Source: Neckera pumila
Taxonomy: Eukaryota; Streptophyta; Bryopsida; Hypnales; Neckeraceae
Direction: 5' to 3'
DNA length: 64,000 bases
Assembly: GCA_963969595.1 (NCBI GenBank)
Contig: OZ018411.1
Coordinates: 29,399,445 to 29,463,444 of the forward strand
Part shown: in pieces, positions 31,926-42,500 of the stretch
Layout of the letters: each line of letters begins with the position of its first letter
Position numbering within the stretch: the first letter of the stretch is position 1
The notes under the pieces: generated by a model
Told to the model about the DNA's origin: nothing
Seen by the model: the letters and a program-made list of their open reading frames with translations, nothing else
The model's database searches: none
Position numbers and translations under genes: made by a program

Positions 31926-32480
31926 ATATCTAGTGTTACGCAGTTCTCTATGCTGGTGCGGGGTAGCCTCAAATATAGCACAAGGACGTTGCATGCATCT
32001 GACTAACGCAAGTATCAGACCACCGTGAAAACCTGGCCCAGGATTTTCAGTTTTGCCTGTCGTTTGCCGCGCGAGATATGGCCTCATTATGAAGGTAGAA
32101 TCCAGGTCTTGAGTGTAAGGAAAAATATTTCGTTGATGGTTGGCACTAAGCTTATGTTTAGGACTGAATTGTACTGTAAGCCAGTATGCGTGGGTTATCA
32201 TGTGGCCACTTTGTATGATGTTGTTAGTGAAATTTATACTTTGGCAACGTATCCTTTGTCTCATCAGTCATGCCATATCCGTTTCTCCAGGCTCTGCAAT
32301 CCTTCATCTCTGCATGTGAGCGTGAAGGCGTAAACTTTGACTTTGATAGAATTGGAGATGTGGTAAGAATTGCGAGTACCCTATTCTTGCCCAATAAACA
32401 CTACTGCCAAGCTTCTCTGAATATCAGCTTGATTGAACTTTTAGAAACAAATGTGAACAACTGAACTCTTAAGTACTCCG
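31926..32480 (+). pseudogene. Partial upstream copy of the 34.1-35.9 kb gene
   Basis: Blocks match the downstream gene in order: CTCTATGCTGGT and GTAGCCTCAAATATAGCACA (34.1 kb), GACTGAATTGTA to TATACTTTGGCAACGTA (35.4 kb), exon 2 start and the ATATCAGCTTGATTGA segment (35.8 kb). A 72-bp exon at 32291-32362, ALQSFISACEREGVNFDFDR in translation, is bounded by CTCCAG| and |GTAAGA. The main first exon and the rest of exon 2 are missing. It is a tandem duplicate with internal deletions. Confidence 0.75.
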
Positions 32481-33125
32481 CCATCCATGCTTTGGGGGGA
32501 TGATGAATGGAGTGCTTCATTAGGAAAAGTCTCAGTCTCAAAGAGGGTGCCAGTGTTTGATTTTCGGCACCCCCGCGGTGCAATTACATAAAAAGAAAAA
32601 ATATATTTTTTTGGAATTAAAAAAAAAATTAAAAAAGAAAAGAAAGAAAAAAGAAAAAAGAAATGTATATATATATATAATAATAATAATAATTTTTTAA
32701 AATTTTAAAATTTTTTAAAATTTTTTAAAATTTTAAAATTTTATTTTCCTATAATTGCATTGTAGGGGGCTGAAATTTTTTGTAATGCAAGTCAATTCTT
32801 TGTCAAGATCTTTTCATTCATCCAAGCAATTTTGGAATCATAAAGGATAACCAATTCAATGAACTCAATGAAAAGAATATATTTGTATAAAGATATAAGC
32901 AAAAATGTACTCAAATCCCAAAAGGATTAGAAAGGTTGTTAAAAGGTTGATCTAAGGTATACAACTTGTTTCTGACTAGGGCCCCATTTGCGTAAGGTAT
33001 GGTGATCTATTTTCAACTAGGAAGATATGACATAATCTTAGCAACTTCATTGTTGTATGATGAATAACGCATTGACACCTAATGAAGTTGCTAAGACTAG
33101 TTTCTAGTTTTGTGCTTCTCAGAAT
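32481..33125. other. Intergenic with a long AT-only low-complexity tract
   Basis: About 32590-32755 consists of A/AG runs, (AT)n, (AAT)n and repeated AAAATTTT. Nothing else is recognised. Confidence 0.6.
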
Positions 33126-33360
33126 TAGGTTTGCCTATACATCGAGAACAAGGGCTGGGGTGAATTGCCCACCTCATGAGAAAATGCTGAAATTTTTATT
33201 TTCTACGCATGATAAAATTTTCAAATTTTGAATTCATATTTGCAATCAGAGACCCTAAATTATCTAGGAGAGGTGTAGAAGATAAATTAATCAAGTTCAA
33301 AATAGTTCTTTTTCTTATATGCACCCTGGAATGACTTAGAGGATAAGCTAGGGGGTCAAT
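33126..33360 (+). repeat. Family D repeat copy
   Basis: It carries GAATTCATATTTGCAATCAG then AGACCCTAAATTATCTAGGA, the family D core. Confidence 0.5.
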
Positions 33361-34084
33361 TTACCCCAACCAAGAACAAGTTGAATGTAATCTACACTTC
33401 CTTAATTTCTATTAATTCCGAACTTGATGGAAAATTAGCAAAAAATAGTGCAATCTTCATTATTTCTATTTTTGATGGAAGAAAATTATCTCCTCATCTT
33501 TGATCAATTCAGACATACTAGTATACTAAAATGTTGAACATTGTCAAAAATGAGTCATATACCTTCTCTCCCACTATGAGAGATATTAGTACCATAGGTT
33601 GATAGCAAATTTGACAGTAAATAGTACAAAAAAAAATGAAGTTGAATTTATTTAGAACTAATGATTGTAGGAGCCAAAATGAAGGAAATTGAAGTCAAAT
33701 AATGTTGAAAATTTAACATTTTTGAGTCAAACACCAATCCATCATTTGACCGTCAAGAATTTTTTTGATGGCAAAATGATACAATTACTTCATTGACATT
33801 CAATGAGAATGAGGGATAGAAAGGTTACTTTAATGATAAAATTCATTCTTTGCCATGAATCCTCAAAGTGTATTTGAATAGTTGATTGATTGCTCATTGT
33901 CAAAACCTAAAAATTGTGTTCAAAGTAGAAATTTTGACATAGTAAATTAATTTTTTCCAAAAAACTTTGAACTAAGAAAATTAAAAAAATCAACCTAACT
34001 TTTATTTGCAAAAACCCATTTGTGATTTTGAACCTCCAAAAGAAATTTATGGATAATAATCAGAGAGGATGTTTGAAATACCTT
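33361..34084. other. AT-rich DNA with a family C fragment
   Basis: About 33920-34060 resembles one foldback C arm near its centre (TTTGAACTAAGAAAA and the GAGAGGATGTTTGAAA motif). No gene seen. Confidence 0.45.
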
Positions 34085-34863
34085 GTGTTATTCAATCCTC
34101 TATGCTGGTACTTGGTAGCCTCAAATATAGCACAACTTCCTAAACCTCTATTTGGTCCCACCGAATCGAGGCTTAAATGCATTCAACGGCCTAAGCCTCT
34201 ATTTTGGTTGGTCTTTGTCATTGTTTTGTAGAGGATTCTTGTCCTAAAATATTTGTATCATTTGGATGCAATATTGAATGCGTAGGGTTCCAATCATGGT
34301 CATTCAATTTTCTTGAACCAGGAATGTTGCATCAACAATGTATCTCATGGAATCCCCTTTGACTGTAGCAGAGCGTTGGGGTGTCCATTTTCGTATGAGT
34401 CGCTTGTTTTGAGAACATTTGCATTTGTAAATTGGGACTAATCAATCCACAAGGAATGGAATAATGGATCATTTGCAGAGGCTTGCAAGTATTGTATTTG
34501 ATATTGGTAATGTATATTGATAGCAAAATTGAGAGCTCAAGCAAGAGGGGAAAGTATGTCGGCGCTTATATTTTTCTGACTAGCTCTGATTTGCATGATG
34601 GCTTTATTCCAATTTCTGAAAGGTAAAAATGTTCTCAATTGGTATCATGCCACTGGTACTGAAGAATGGTATGAACCCTCAACTGTTATTTCTAGCTAAT
34701 TTGTGGGATGTTCTTGAATTTCCTTTTGCAGATGTCGTCAAAATCCAAGTTTCGATCGTGCCAAGACGCTTAGAGAGAGGTCACAGCAATTAATATTCAC
34801 GTTGAAGTGCTACATATGTCACGCTTTGGCGGCTCTAAGTATCTGCCCATGTAAGAGCAGAAA

Positions 34864-35744
34864 ATGTCTATTCGACATTACATTGACAACCGTTGGAGAC
34901 TTGATGCCGACAATCAAGCTTCATACGGAACCCATCTAAGGAAGAAACAATTTGCTTATCGGATATGGAGGGAGGACTTTGAAAAAAGTAAGAAACGCGA
35001 AGATGGCAAGGAATCCGAAATTAAGCACAGTTGGACAGATATTTACCAGCTGATCGGATTTGACAACGTGTTTCAAGGGGTGTGGTTCCAAGGTGTTACG
35101 CAACTAGCAGAGTTGCATCCACGTTGCCGCTTCTCCATATTTCCTATCATTCTTTCAGTTCTTGTGTCTGTGGCCACCATTTTGGGAGTTTGTTTGAAGC
35201 TATTAAAGTTGCGAGGCCTTGAAATAAGTCTACACAAGGACCGACTTATTACCAAGGTACTATTACTTCCTTCGAGGCAAAAAGTTGAAGATAACCTCTG
35301 AATTGCCATGTAACTTCGAATTGCAGGTTCTAATGAAAACCCAAGTATATCATGTGTAATTCATTACCGTGCTTGTAGTTCCCACTGTGTTTTGGACTGA
35401 ATTGTATTATACACCAGTATACGTGGGTTATCATGTGGCCACTTTGCATGATGTTATTAGTGAAATTTATACTTTGGCAACGTACCCTTTGTCTGATCGT
35501 GCCATATCGGTTTCTTCAGGCTCTGCAATCCTTCATCTCTGCATGTGAGAATGAAGGCGTAAACTTTGACTTCGATACAATTGAAGATGCGGCTAGAACG
35601 TGCGCTAGCGTTATGGACAAAGGCTTTCACACAGACTCGGCGGAATCTGGAACATTTAGGATTATTCTGATCTTGTCACTGATCATCGCCTCAACTCTCT
35701 TTGCTTGGTTGATACATTTGATCATGTGTGGCAAATACGTCTGA
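34864..35744 (+). CDS. Two-exon predicted membrane protein, function unknown
   Basis: Exon 1 is 34864-35256 (131 codons, MSIRHYIDNRWRLDADNQAS...) and exon 2 is 35520-35744 (74 codons and TGA). They join at phase 0 with AAG|GTACTA and TTCTTCAG| sites, giving 205 residues. Residues 1-80 are hydrophilic with a KKREDGKESEIKHSWTD stretch. A hydrophobic helix lies at about 97-120 (FPIILSVLVSVATILGVCLK). A charged segment with NEGVNFDFD follows, then a second helix at about 176-200 (IILILSLIIASTLFAWLIHL). The SWTDIYQLIGF...VFQGV motif resembles uncharacterised two-helix proteins I associate with mosses and lycophytes (from memory). The start follows an in-frame TAA at 34852-34854. A donor GTAAGA at 35768 after the stop suggests a 3' UTR intron or an older longer gene running into the tail at 35.9 kb. 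The introns show no repeats. Confidence 0.6.
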
Positions 35745-35844
35745 GCAGCTTGGCAGAACGATTCTGGTAAGACTTGCAAGTACCCTATTATTGCCCTCAT
35801 CACTGCCAAGTTTCTCTAAATATCAGCTTAATTGAGCTTTTGGA

Positions 35845-36465
35845 AACAAATGGGCTCTGCTATGAAAAGAGAAGCTTCAGGAGCAGTTCTTTGGTGGAGT
35901 CGCCCTTGGAAACGCTTGAGAGACCTAATGCGATGAGAGATCCAGTTGAGAACAAATATGTCCGAATTACTTATCGCCAGTTCAAGCTAAAGCTGTGTCC
36001 TCCTCTGGAACGGGGCATGATTTCTCCCTCTGTGACATGAAAGCCTTGGCTTCAAAGTGGCAAGCATGGATTGATCACAAGCAGCATGACGTTTCCTGTG
36101 TTCACTCCTTGAAACAACAGAATCGTTATACTTCAGATAGTTGTAAGTTAATATGAAGGTCATTATCTAGTGAAACTGTCGGCCTAGAGTGTCCTTTGCT
36201 CTTTAAGCTCCTTATGAGGAGTCACGTGTTTGAGGCGTCCTTATGGAAGCCTTGTAGCATCTAATACAAACGTTATTGTATTGGTGTCTCTTTGGTTGAG
36301 TCTTTGGATTGAGTGGCTCTTTGGCTCACTGTGCAACATTTGAGATTCCTTTTGTATGTGTGTATGTTTTACACATAGTACATTATACATTTACTTGTAG
36401 TATTTGCAATTTTTATACATGTTTCCTTATTATTTCGTCACTTTCAAGTTGTGTGGCAATTACAT
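35845..36465 (+). pseudogene. Tail copy shared with the 12.5 kb gene
   Basis: The frame ending at TGA 35937-35939 reads MKREASGAVLWWSRPWKRLR then DLMR, homologous to the last 20 or so residues of the 12546-12917 protein. About 520 bp beyond the stop match the 3' region at 12045-12545 in inverted orientation. The N-terminal domain of that protein is absent here. Instead, the membrane-protein gene lies immediately upstream, so this may be its ancestral last exon or an independent insertion of a gene tail. Confidence 0.65.
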
Positions 36466-37547
36466 AATAATAAACACAACCTTCCCGAAAACGAAGAAAA
36501 CTAGGACCACAAAATATACATAAGGAAGCAGCAGCAGAAGTCGACTTCTGAAGTGGATTCAGAACGGAGAGAAATGAAGCTACACACAACCCTAGCTCAC
36601 GAAAATATATCAGTACAGCAAATGTTGGCTTTCAATCACTGTATAGCGCTCGCCATACCCGCACTGCTAGAACCTAAACTGCCAGCGATTTCGCCCACCA
36701 AATGGCATGGTAATCGGAACTCGACGCTTCATAAACCGCCCGCAGTCAATCACCACAAAAAACACAATCCCAACAAAGCACCAATAAGTCGAATTTGGCA
36801 AGAGTAAAGCCCAAGAGCGCACCTCCACAAGCGTCATTCCCACCGAAATTCTTATGACGCTGCGCTGCTCCATCGAAAGCTTCTCGCCTCAGCTTGCTGG
36901 CAAACCCTAGCGCGACCTCCCTGCTAGAGACGATTCCGTATGTCTTGTGACTTGGACAGGATCCCGGAAAAACTACCCCGGACTTGGAATTAAGCATCAA
37001 GGGGCTGCCAGAAGACCCAACGCAGCACATGAACATGGCGGACATCGTAAAATCCTGCCTACCTACATTTGTGTCATGGCCATGGGACAATCAATTGTTG
37101 CGAAAACAGAGGCCGAAGGCAATGAAGAGCTGGGATTCACATTAACTTAGGGAAACCCTCCAGTGGTCGGAAACGAAGTCCGTTGGTCGATGGGACTGAC
37201 CAACAGTCGGAAGCCAAGTGTCGACCCCGGGATTTGCTTTTGAATTGTGGACCAGAACGTGCAGACAGTGTCCTCATTCGTGGAACATATGGAGTCACCT
37301 CGGGCCTCCACGAGGAAAGAGTTTCAGAGTACCGCCACCAATTTTCAAGCACTCAAACATACTGTGGAAACACACATGTGATGCCATGACTCAGTTGTGT
37401 TCTCGTCGTTGCTAATGCAAAGATTGTGAACACAAGATGGCACTCATTCAAGGATCATTTGTATACCTAGACACTTTCCATCGACATCATACTACAAATT
37501 TTCATGTGTTATGTGCTGAGTGTGGTGGCGGTGGAATTCTTCGCTGT
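36466..37547 (+). other. Region with an exon-like 61-codon frame and a duplicated block
   Basis: From 36960 to TAA at 37143-37145 a frame opens after TTGGACAG| and reads DPGKTTPDLELSIKGLPEDP then QHMNMADIV; codon use and lack of low complexity look coding, but no family is recognised and no upstream exon was found. The block 36751-36966, ending at this acceptor, is repeated at 37638-37852. The remaining sequence to 37547 has balanced composition with no assigned gene. Confidence 0.35.
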
Positions 37548-37925
37548 CAAATCGCTGACCTTATAATTTAGGCAATGAGTACTAGTGGATATTGATTTGG
37601 AGGATGCCGACCATTTACCAACAAAATTTTGTACAGTCACCACAAAAACACAATCCCAACAAAGCACCAATAAGTCGAATTTGGCAAGAGTAAAGCCCAA
37701 GAGCGCACCTTCACAAGCGTCAGTCCCACCGAAATTCTTATGACGCTGCGCTGCTCCATCGAAAGCTTCTCGCCTCAGCTTGCTGGCAAACCCTAGCGCG
37801 ACCTCCCTGCTCGGGACGATTCCGTATGGCTTGTGACTTGGACAGGATCCCGAAAAAATCGCTGGCAAATCGCTGACCTTATAATTTAGGCAATGAGTAC
37901 TAGTGGATATTGATTTGGAGGATGC
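37548..37925 (+). repeat. Tandem units beside the foldback
   Basis: A 60-bp block (CAAATCGCTGACCTTATAAT ... GGAGGATGC) occurs at 37548-37607 and 37866-37925. Between them, 37638-37852 is a second copy of 36751-36966. After the first 60-bp block the sequence reads CGACCATTTACCAACAAAA. After the second it is split by the foldback and resumes at 39291. Confidence 0.85.
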
Positions 37926-39287
37926 AGGACGTTAAATCGTGCTCACGAAAGTGGCCCCACTAAGAATTCTGTACGTCAAATGAATGGGCCCCGGTCGAGA
38001 TCGGGTCCCAGGGTGCATTTGCAGGACCATGACTGTGATGGAACTATAAGATTGTGCCTCCCACAAAACTGTAAGATTGCAATATAATTTCATTGTTCTA
38101 CAGGTCATGCACTGAATGAACACGGCGCCAGTTTTGGAGTTTAGGGTAGTGATTTCAGGGTTTAGGGCGGCGATTTTAGGATTAGGACGGTGGATTAGGG
38201 TTTGCAACGGCAGGTTACTTAGTGTTTAGAGTGTTTTTTTTTGACGTCTTGCGTGACTGAGTCCTACTACATATCCCATATGAATTGTTTTACCTCCTAC
38301 CTCCCCTCATGTATATAAAGATCTTTTCTTCATGATTCTAAATGCAAATCATAAATAGTTTTCAAAGAAGAGTGAGAAGACTTTGGAAATGACAATTTAA
38401 TGTCCTTTAGAGAAGGACAATGTCCAAACAATTAATTCAGCTCATACTAAGACAATGTTTGTGGCGCATTTGAGACAATGATTTTCAAAGTTATTATTGG
38501 ACTTATAACGTTCCACCTATGTCCTTCTCCTAACCCTATTATCACAGCAAATTCATTGTTCTACGTGTTTTGCACAGAATAAACACTTCAACTACTTTAG
38601 AGTTATCAAATTTTGATTTGGAGTTCCACCTATGTCTTTCTCCTAACCCTATTATCACAGCAATTTAATTGTTCTACATATCTTGCACAGAATAAACACT
38701 TCAACTATTTTTGAGTTATCAAATTTTTGATTTGGAGGGTTGTATTGCTTATATGTCCTTCAAGAACTTTAAAAATCATTGTCTCAATTGCGCCACAAAC
38801 ATTGTCTGTGTATGAGTTGAATTAATTGTTTGGACGTTGTCCTTCTTTAAAAGACATTAGATTGTCATTTCAAAAGTCTTCTCACTTTTCTTCAAAAACC
38901 ATTTATGATTTGCATTTAGAACTGTGAAGACAAGTTCATTATATACATGACGGGAGGTAGGAGGTAAAACAACTCATATGGGATATGTAGTAGGACTTAG
39001 TCACGCAGGTTGTCAAAAAAACACTCTAAATACTAACCTGCCGCTCTAAACCCTAAAATCACTGCCCTAAATCCTAAAATTGTCAACGTGTCCGTTCAGT
39101 GCAAGATTTGTAGAACAATGAAATTGTATTGTAATCTTTCAGTTTTGTGGGAGGCACAATCTTGTAGTTCCATCATGGTCATGGTCCTCTAGCTGCGCCC
39201 TTGGCCCCGCGATCTCGACCGGGGTCATTCATTTGACGTACATTTTTTAGCATGGGGCCCACTTTTGTGAGCACGATTTAATGTCCT
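37926..39287. mobile_element. Foldback element, 1.36 kb, arms over 500 bp
   Basis: The left arm 37926-38490 and right arm 38770-39287 are inverted copies, from AGGACGTTAAATCGTGCTCA to TGAGCACGATTTAATGTCCT. The tandem unit upstream gives the empty site GGATGC|CGACC. The filled site has GC before and GCCC after the element, so a 2-3 bp duplication is likely. The loop holds a direct duplication of about 118 bp (38509-38745). The arms contain TTTAGGG/CCCTAAA motifs and a CCTACTACATATCCCATATG ... ATGTATATAAAG segment related to family C. Confidence 0.85.
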
Positions 39288-39510
39288 GCCCGACCATTTA
39301 CCAACAAAACTTTGTACAATACAATACCACTGGATGTCCTGGTTTGAACCGGGTCTTTAGAAGCCCCCTGGGGCCTTATGGTTAGCTGAGCGAAGGCTAG
39401 ATTCGGAGATCATTCTTTCGGTGATGGTTCTATGGCAAGCTTGGCCTAATTTTCCCATTTCGTTGGAAATTTGTTGTTGCGTGTAGTGCCTCACTGTCCA
39501 TGCGTCCATC
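39288..39510. other. Flank of the foldback, no gene assigned
   Basis: It begins with the continuation of the tandem unit (CGACCATTTACCAACAAAAC) and then has sequence of balanced composition, possibly the 5' region of the PELP1 relic. Confidence 0.4.
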
Positions 39511-42500
39511 ATGGCGGGGTTTGATGCAATGGACTTTTCCGTCATAGCTCATGGGCAGAAGATGGACATGAGCCTTGGTACGCTGGTGTTGTTCTTGCTC
39601 ATTGCTTCAAATTGTATTCGCTGTTGTTTCTTTGAGATTGAATCGTTGGAAAATTTTGAATGCCTCCATATTCGATGATGACAATAATGCAGAGGACGAG
39701 TTTTCAGGTCTTGTTGTGACGACATTGTATCACATGACTCTCGCATTTTTACTGGAGGTCTTCTGATTCGGAGCTCAATTCAGTAGATTGCTTTTGAGAC
39801 TATGTATTACAAGCCACTGAGTTTTGACGCTTATGGATTTTTGTATTTGCAGTGGCTGGGCAAGTCCAGTTTATCAAGCAAAGAGTAGGCAAGGATGTAG
39901 AGAATGTTAACATCAAGGTAAGAAGTTCTCATGTCTACATCCTGTGGTCTTGCAAATTTCAACATTTCGGACTGTCTGTGTTGTCACGGTTTAAGTGATC
40001 CTATTGAGTTTTCTGAGGGTTTTCATGTGACAAGTCGTGTGTATCGTTTTATATTATCTTTCACCTAATTGTTACCCAAATTGGACAATGTGAAACCATC
40101 AGTCACCCAAATCTTAGGATTTTGCCGTTGTGGTAGCTTTGGATTTTAGGGTTTAGGATTTAAAGGGTTAAAGTATTGAGGGTTGGAGCTTTGTAATCCT
40201 TCGCACGAAATGTTTAGGATTGCTGGAAAATTCAAGCAAATTGTGCTTCTGATTCATTAACCTCGTACAAAAGTGGCCCCACTTGGGTGTTATGATTTTT
40301 TAAGCAACTTTGCTTATTGGGTTCAGACTTATTATTTTTTGAGCAATACATGCAATGTTGTTCATATATGCTAGTAAATTGTATTTTTCTCAACATGATC
40401 AATCATATTGGTCCTTTAAAACAATGAATCCTTGGTCCTCTAGGGTTAAAATACAAGGATTCCTATTTTCGTCTGTTTTTTGCCAGGCACAAAATAGATG
40501 GGCCGAGCTCTGCCATCTCGGAGTGAGTTCACAGGAGTGTTTTTGGGAGCGATTCTTAGAGTGCTACAAGTTCTTGGTTTATGAAACTTCTGCTAGTCTT
40601 GAAGGTAAATTACGCAAACTATGTTGTCTATTAAATTGTTGCACAATAAGAGACAATACAATTTGCGACATTCTATGGAACACGGAATTATGAAACTTCA
40701 GATTTTCTAATGCCTCTATGCTTGTCCACTGAATACTGGGTTTTGAAATGTAACAACAGACAAATTCTATTTTTGTTAGGTCCGCAGCCCTTGCTTCAAT
40801 TACTGACATTATTGTGAGGTAAGCAAAGAGCTTGTCCTTGGTATCATTTGGGATGCTTTTCATCTTGAATTGCTCTTTCTTAGCAGTCAACATAAATTTA
40901 GGTAGAAGTTATTGGTCATGAAGAAATCTTACGTTCTATACAGGTTCGGATGGTCAATAGACGTTGCAGAAACTGTGCGGCGAGATGGTGCCAATTCATC
41001 TCTAAGCTTCCCTGACCTCTGCTGCAACTCATTGAGGATGTCTTACTGGTTTGTATATTTGTATGATTCCTTGGGATTAGAAAATATGCTATTATTGAGT
41101 TGATTGCCATCAATTGATGTTGGCTTCCCGTTAGTGGTCCCAAATGTGATTATGTCAATTAGTTCAAGTTGCTAAAAACACTGCCAAATTTTCAAGTTGG
41201 AAACTCTGCTATTCTCATTCTTTTTAGCTATAAATTGTTCTTTGAAGTGGCTTTGCTAAATTTAGCCATTTTTGTGAATATTGCCTTCCGAAGTCATAAT
41301 ACACTTCTATTTGCTTGACCTTTTAGTTGCTTACACGGGAGGTCTTGAGGTGTGTAGGTTGAGGTATCTTTGGTTGCTCAACTTGTGGATGCTAGTTGTC
41401 ACTCAATTGTTTGGAAGGTAATCCTTTCATCTCTAGGCTGAATTACTGCAGACTTATTCTCAAACTGATATTCTAGTCTTAAGGTTGAGATTTTCATTCT
41501 AGAATGTCCTTGCAGATAACATATTTATGGTATGTGTCAGAGAGATCATATAAAGTACCTCACTCATCACATGAAATTTTTGTTTTTAAGCAAAAATGTG
41601 CCAAAGCATTGGCGTTTCTTCCTAAAGCTCATGGAAATTTTGCATCTTGGAGCTCCTTGATGCGTCGCGTTTTAATTACAGTCAATGTTGACCTTGATTT
41701 TGCCTTCCGAGGCGTGGAAGATAGTGAGTACCTTTGATCATCGTTCTTTTGTATATTCAAGCTTCCTTAGGGTGCAATTCTAGATGTTTCTGTTTATTCA
41801 AAGAATCGTTTTGATTTTTTTAATGATATTGACTAGAAGAGTCTTCATATGTCAGCATCTGTCGCAGAGGGTGCCACTGGAGCTTTGTTACCTATGGGGC
41901 AAGATCCACCACGGCCACTGGGTAATCAATCCAGTAGGAACATTCAACCGTGAAAGCACCTTTGGCACCAGCTTTTGCCTTGTGTATTGTCTCTCTTGCA
42001 ATGCTGCAACTACCTACTCACCAGCTCATATCCAACACCTGTAATATCTCCCTCAATCATGTCCGCATTTTTGCTTAGCATTCACAAATAGAGTGCCGGC
42101 TCTATACAAAATCACATGTGGGAACATTTTTCTCTTTCTACTTGTAGCACTATATATACACACGTATGCAGCCACTGACGGTTCTTCAACCCCATGAGAT
42201 GAAGACATGGCTGTGTTGTTTGCGTTTACCATTCGCAATGATCAATGCTTTATCTGAATTTAAAGTAAGATGTGACTGCATTTTAGATGTGAATCACTGC
42301 AAGAGAGTTTTCCTCATCAAAGTACTGCCTATTGGACTGAATTCAGGTGCCAGCTCTAGTGTGCCTATTATTGACCTTGATCATGTGAATTCTTTGCATG
42401 GATGGTTCTAGATCATCTTTACTGTTTTCTTCTCAGCAAGTTGCTATGAGTTTCCAGCCTTGCTTCTCATTGTGCTGACGCTCTTAACTGCAACATTACT

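Noticed and set aside
36746..37090. Minus-strand 114-codon frame repeated at 37509-37868
   Set aside because: The repetition is the 216-bp duplicated block; the opposite strand has the more exon-like features, and the frames diverge outside the block.
37926..39287. Interstitial telomere
   Set aside because: TTTAGGG words are scattered and degenerate within foldback arms, not a contiguous array.
41951..41953. Reassignment of TGA to an amino acid, suggested by in-frame TGA in the PELP1 relic and an open frame after the TGA of the 12.5 kb gene
   Set aside because: TGA also ends the PELP1 reading frame and the 34.9 kb gene in natural positions, and frame changes and a TAA occur in other damaged frames; decay explains all cases.
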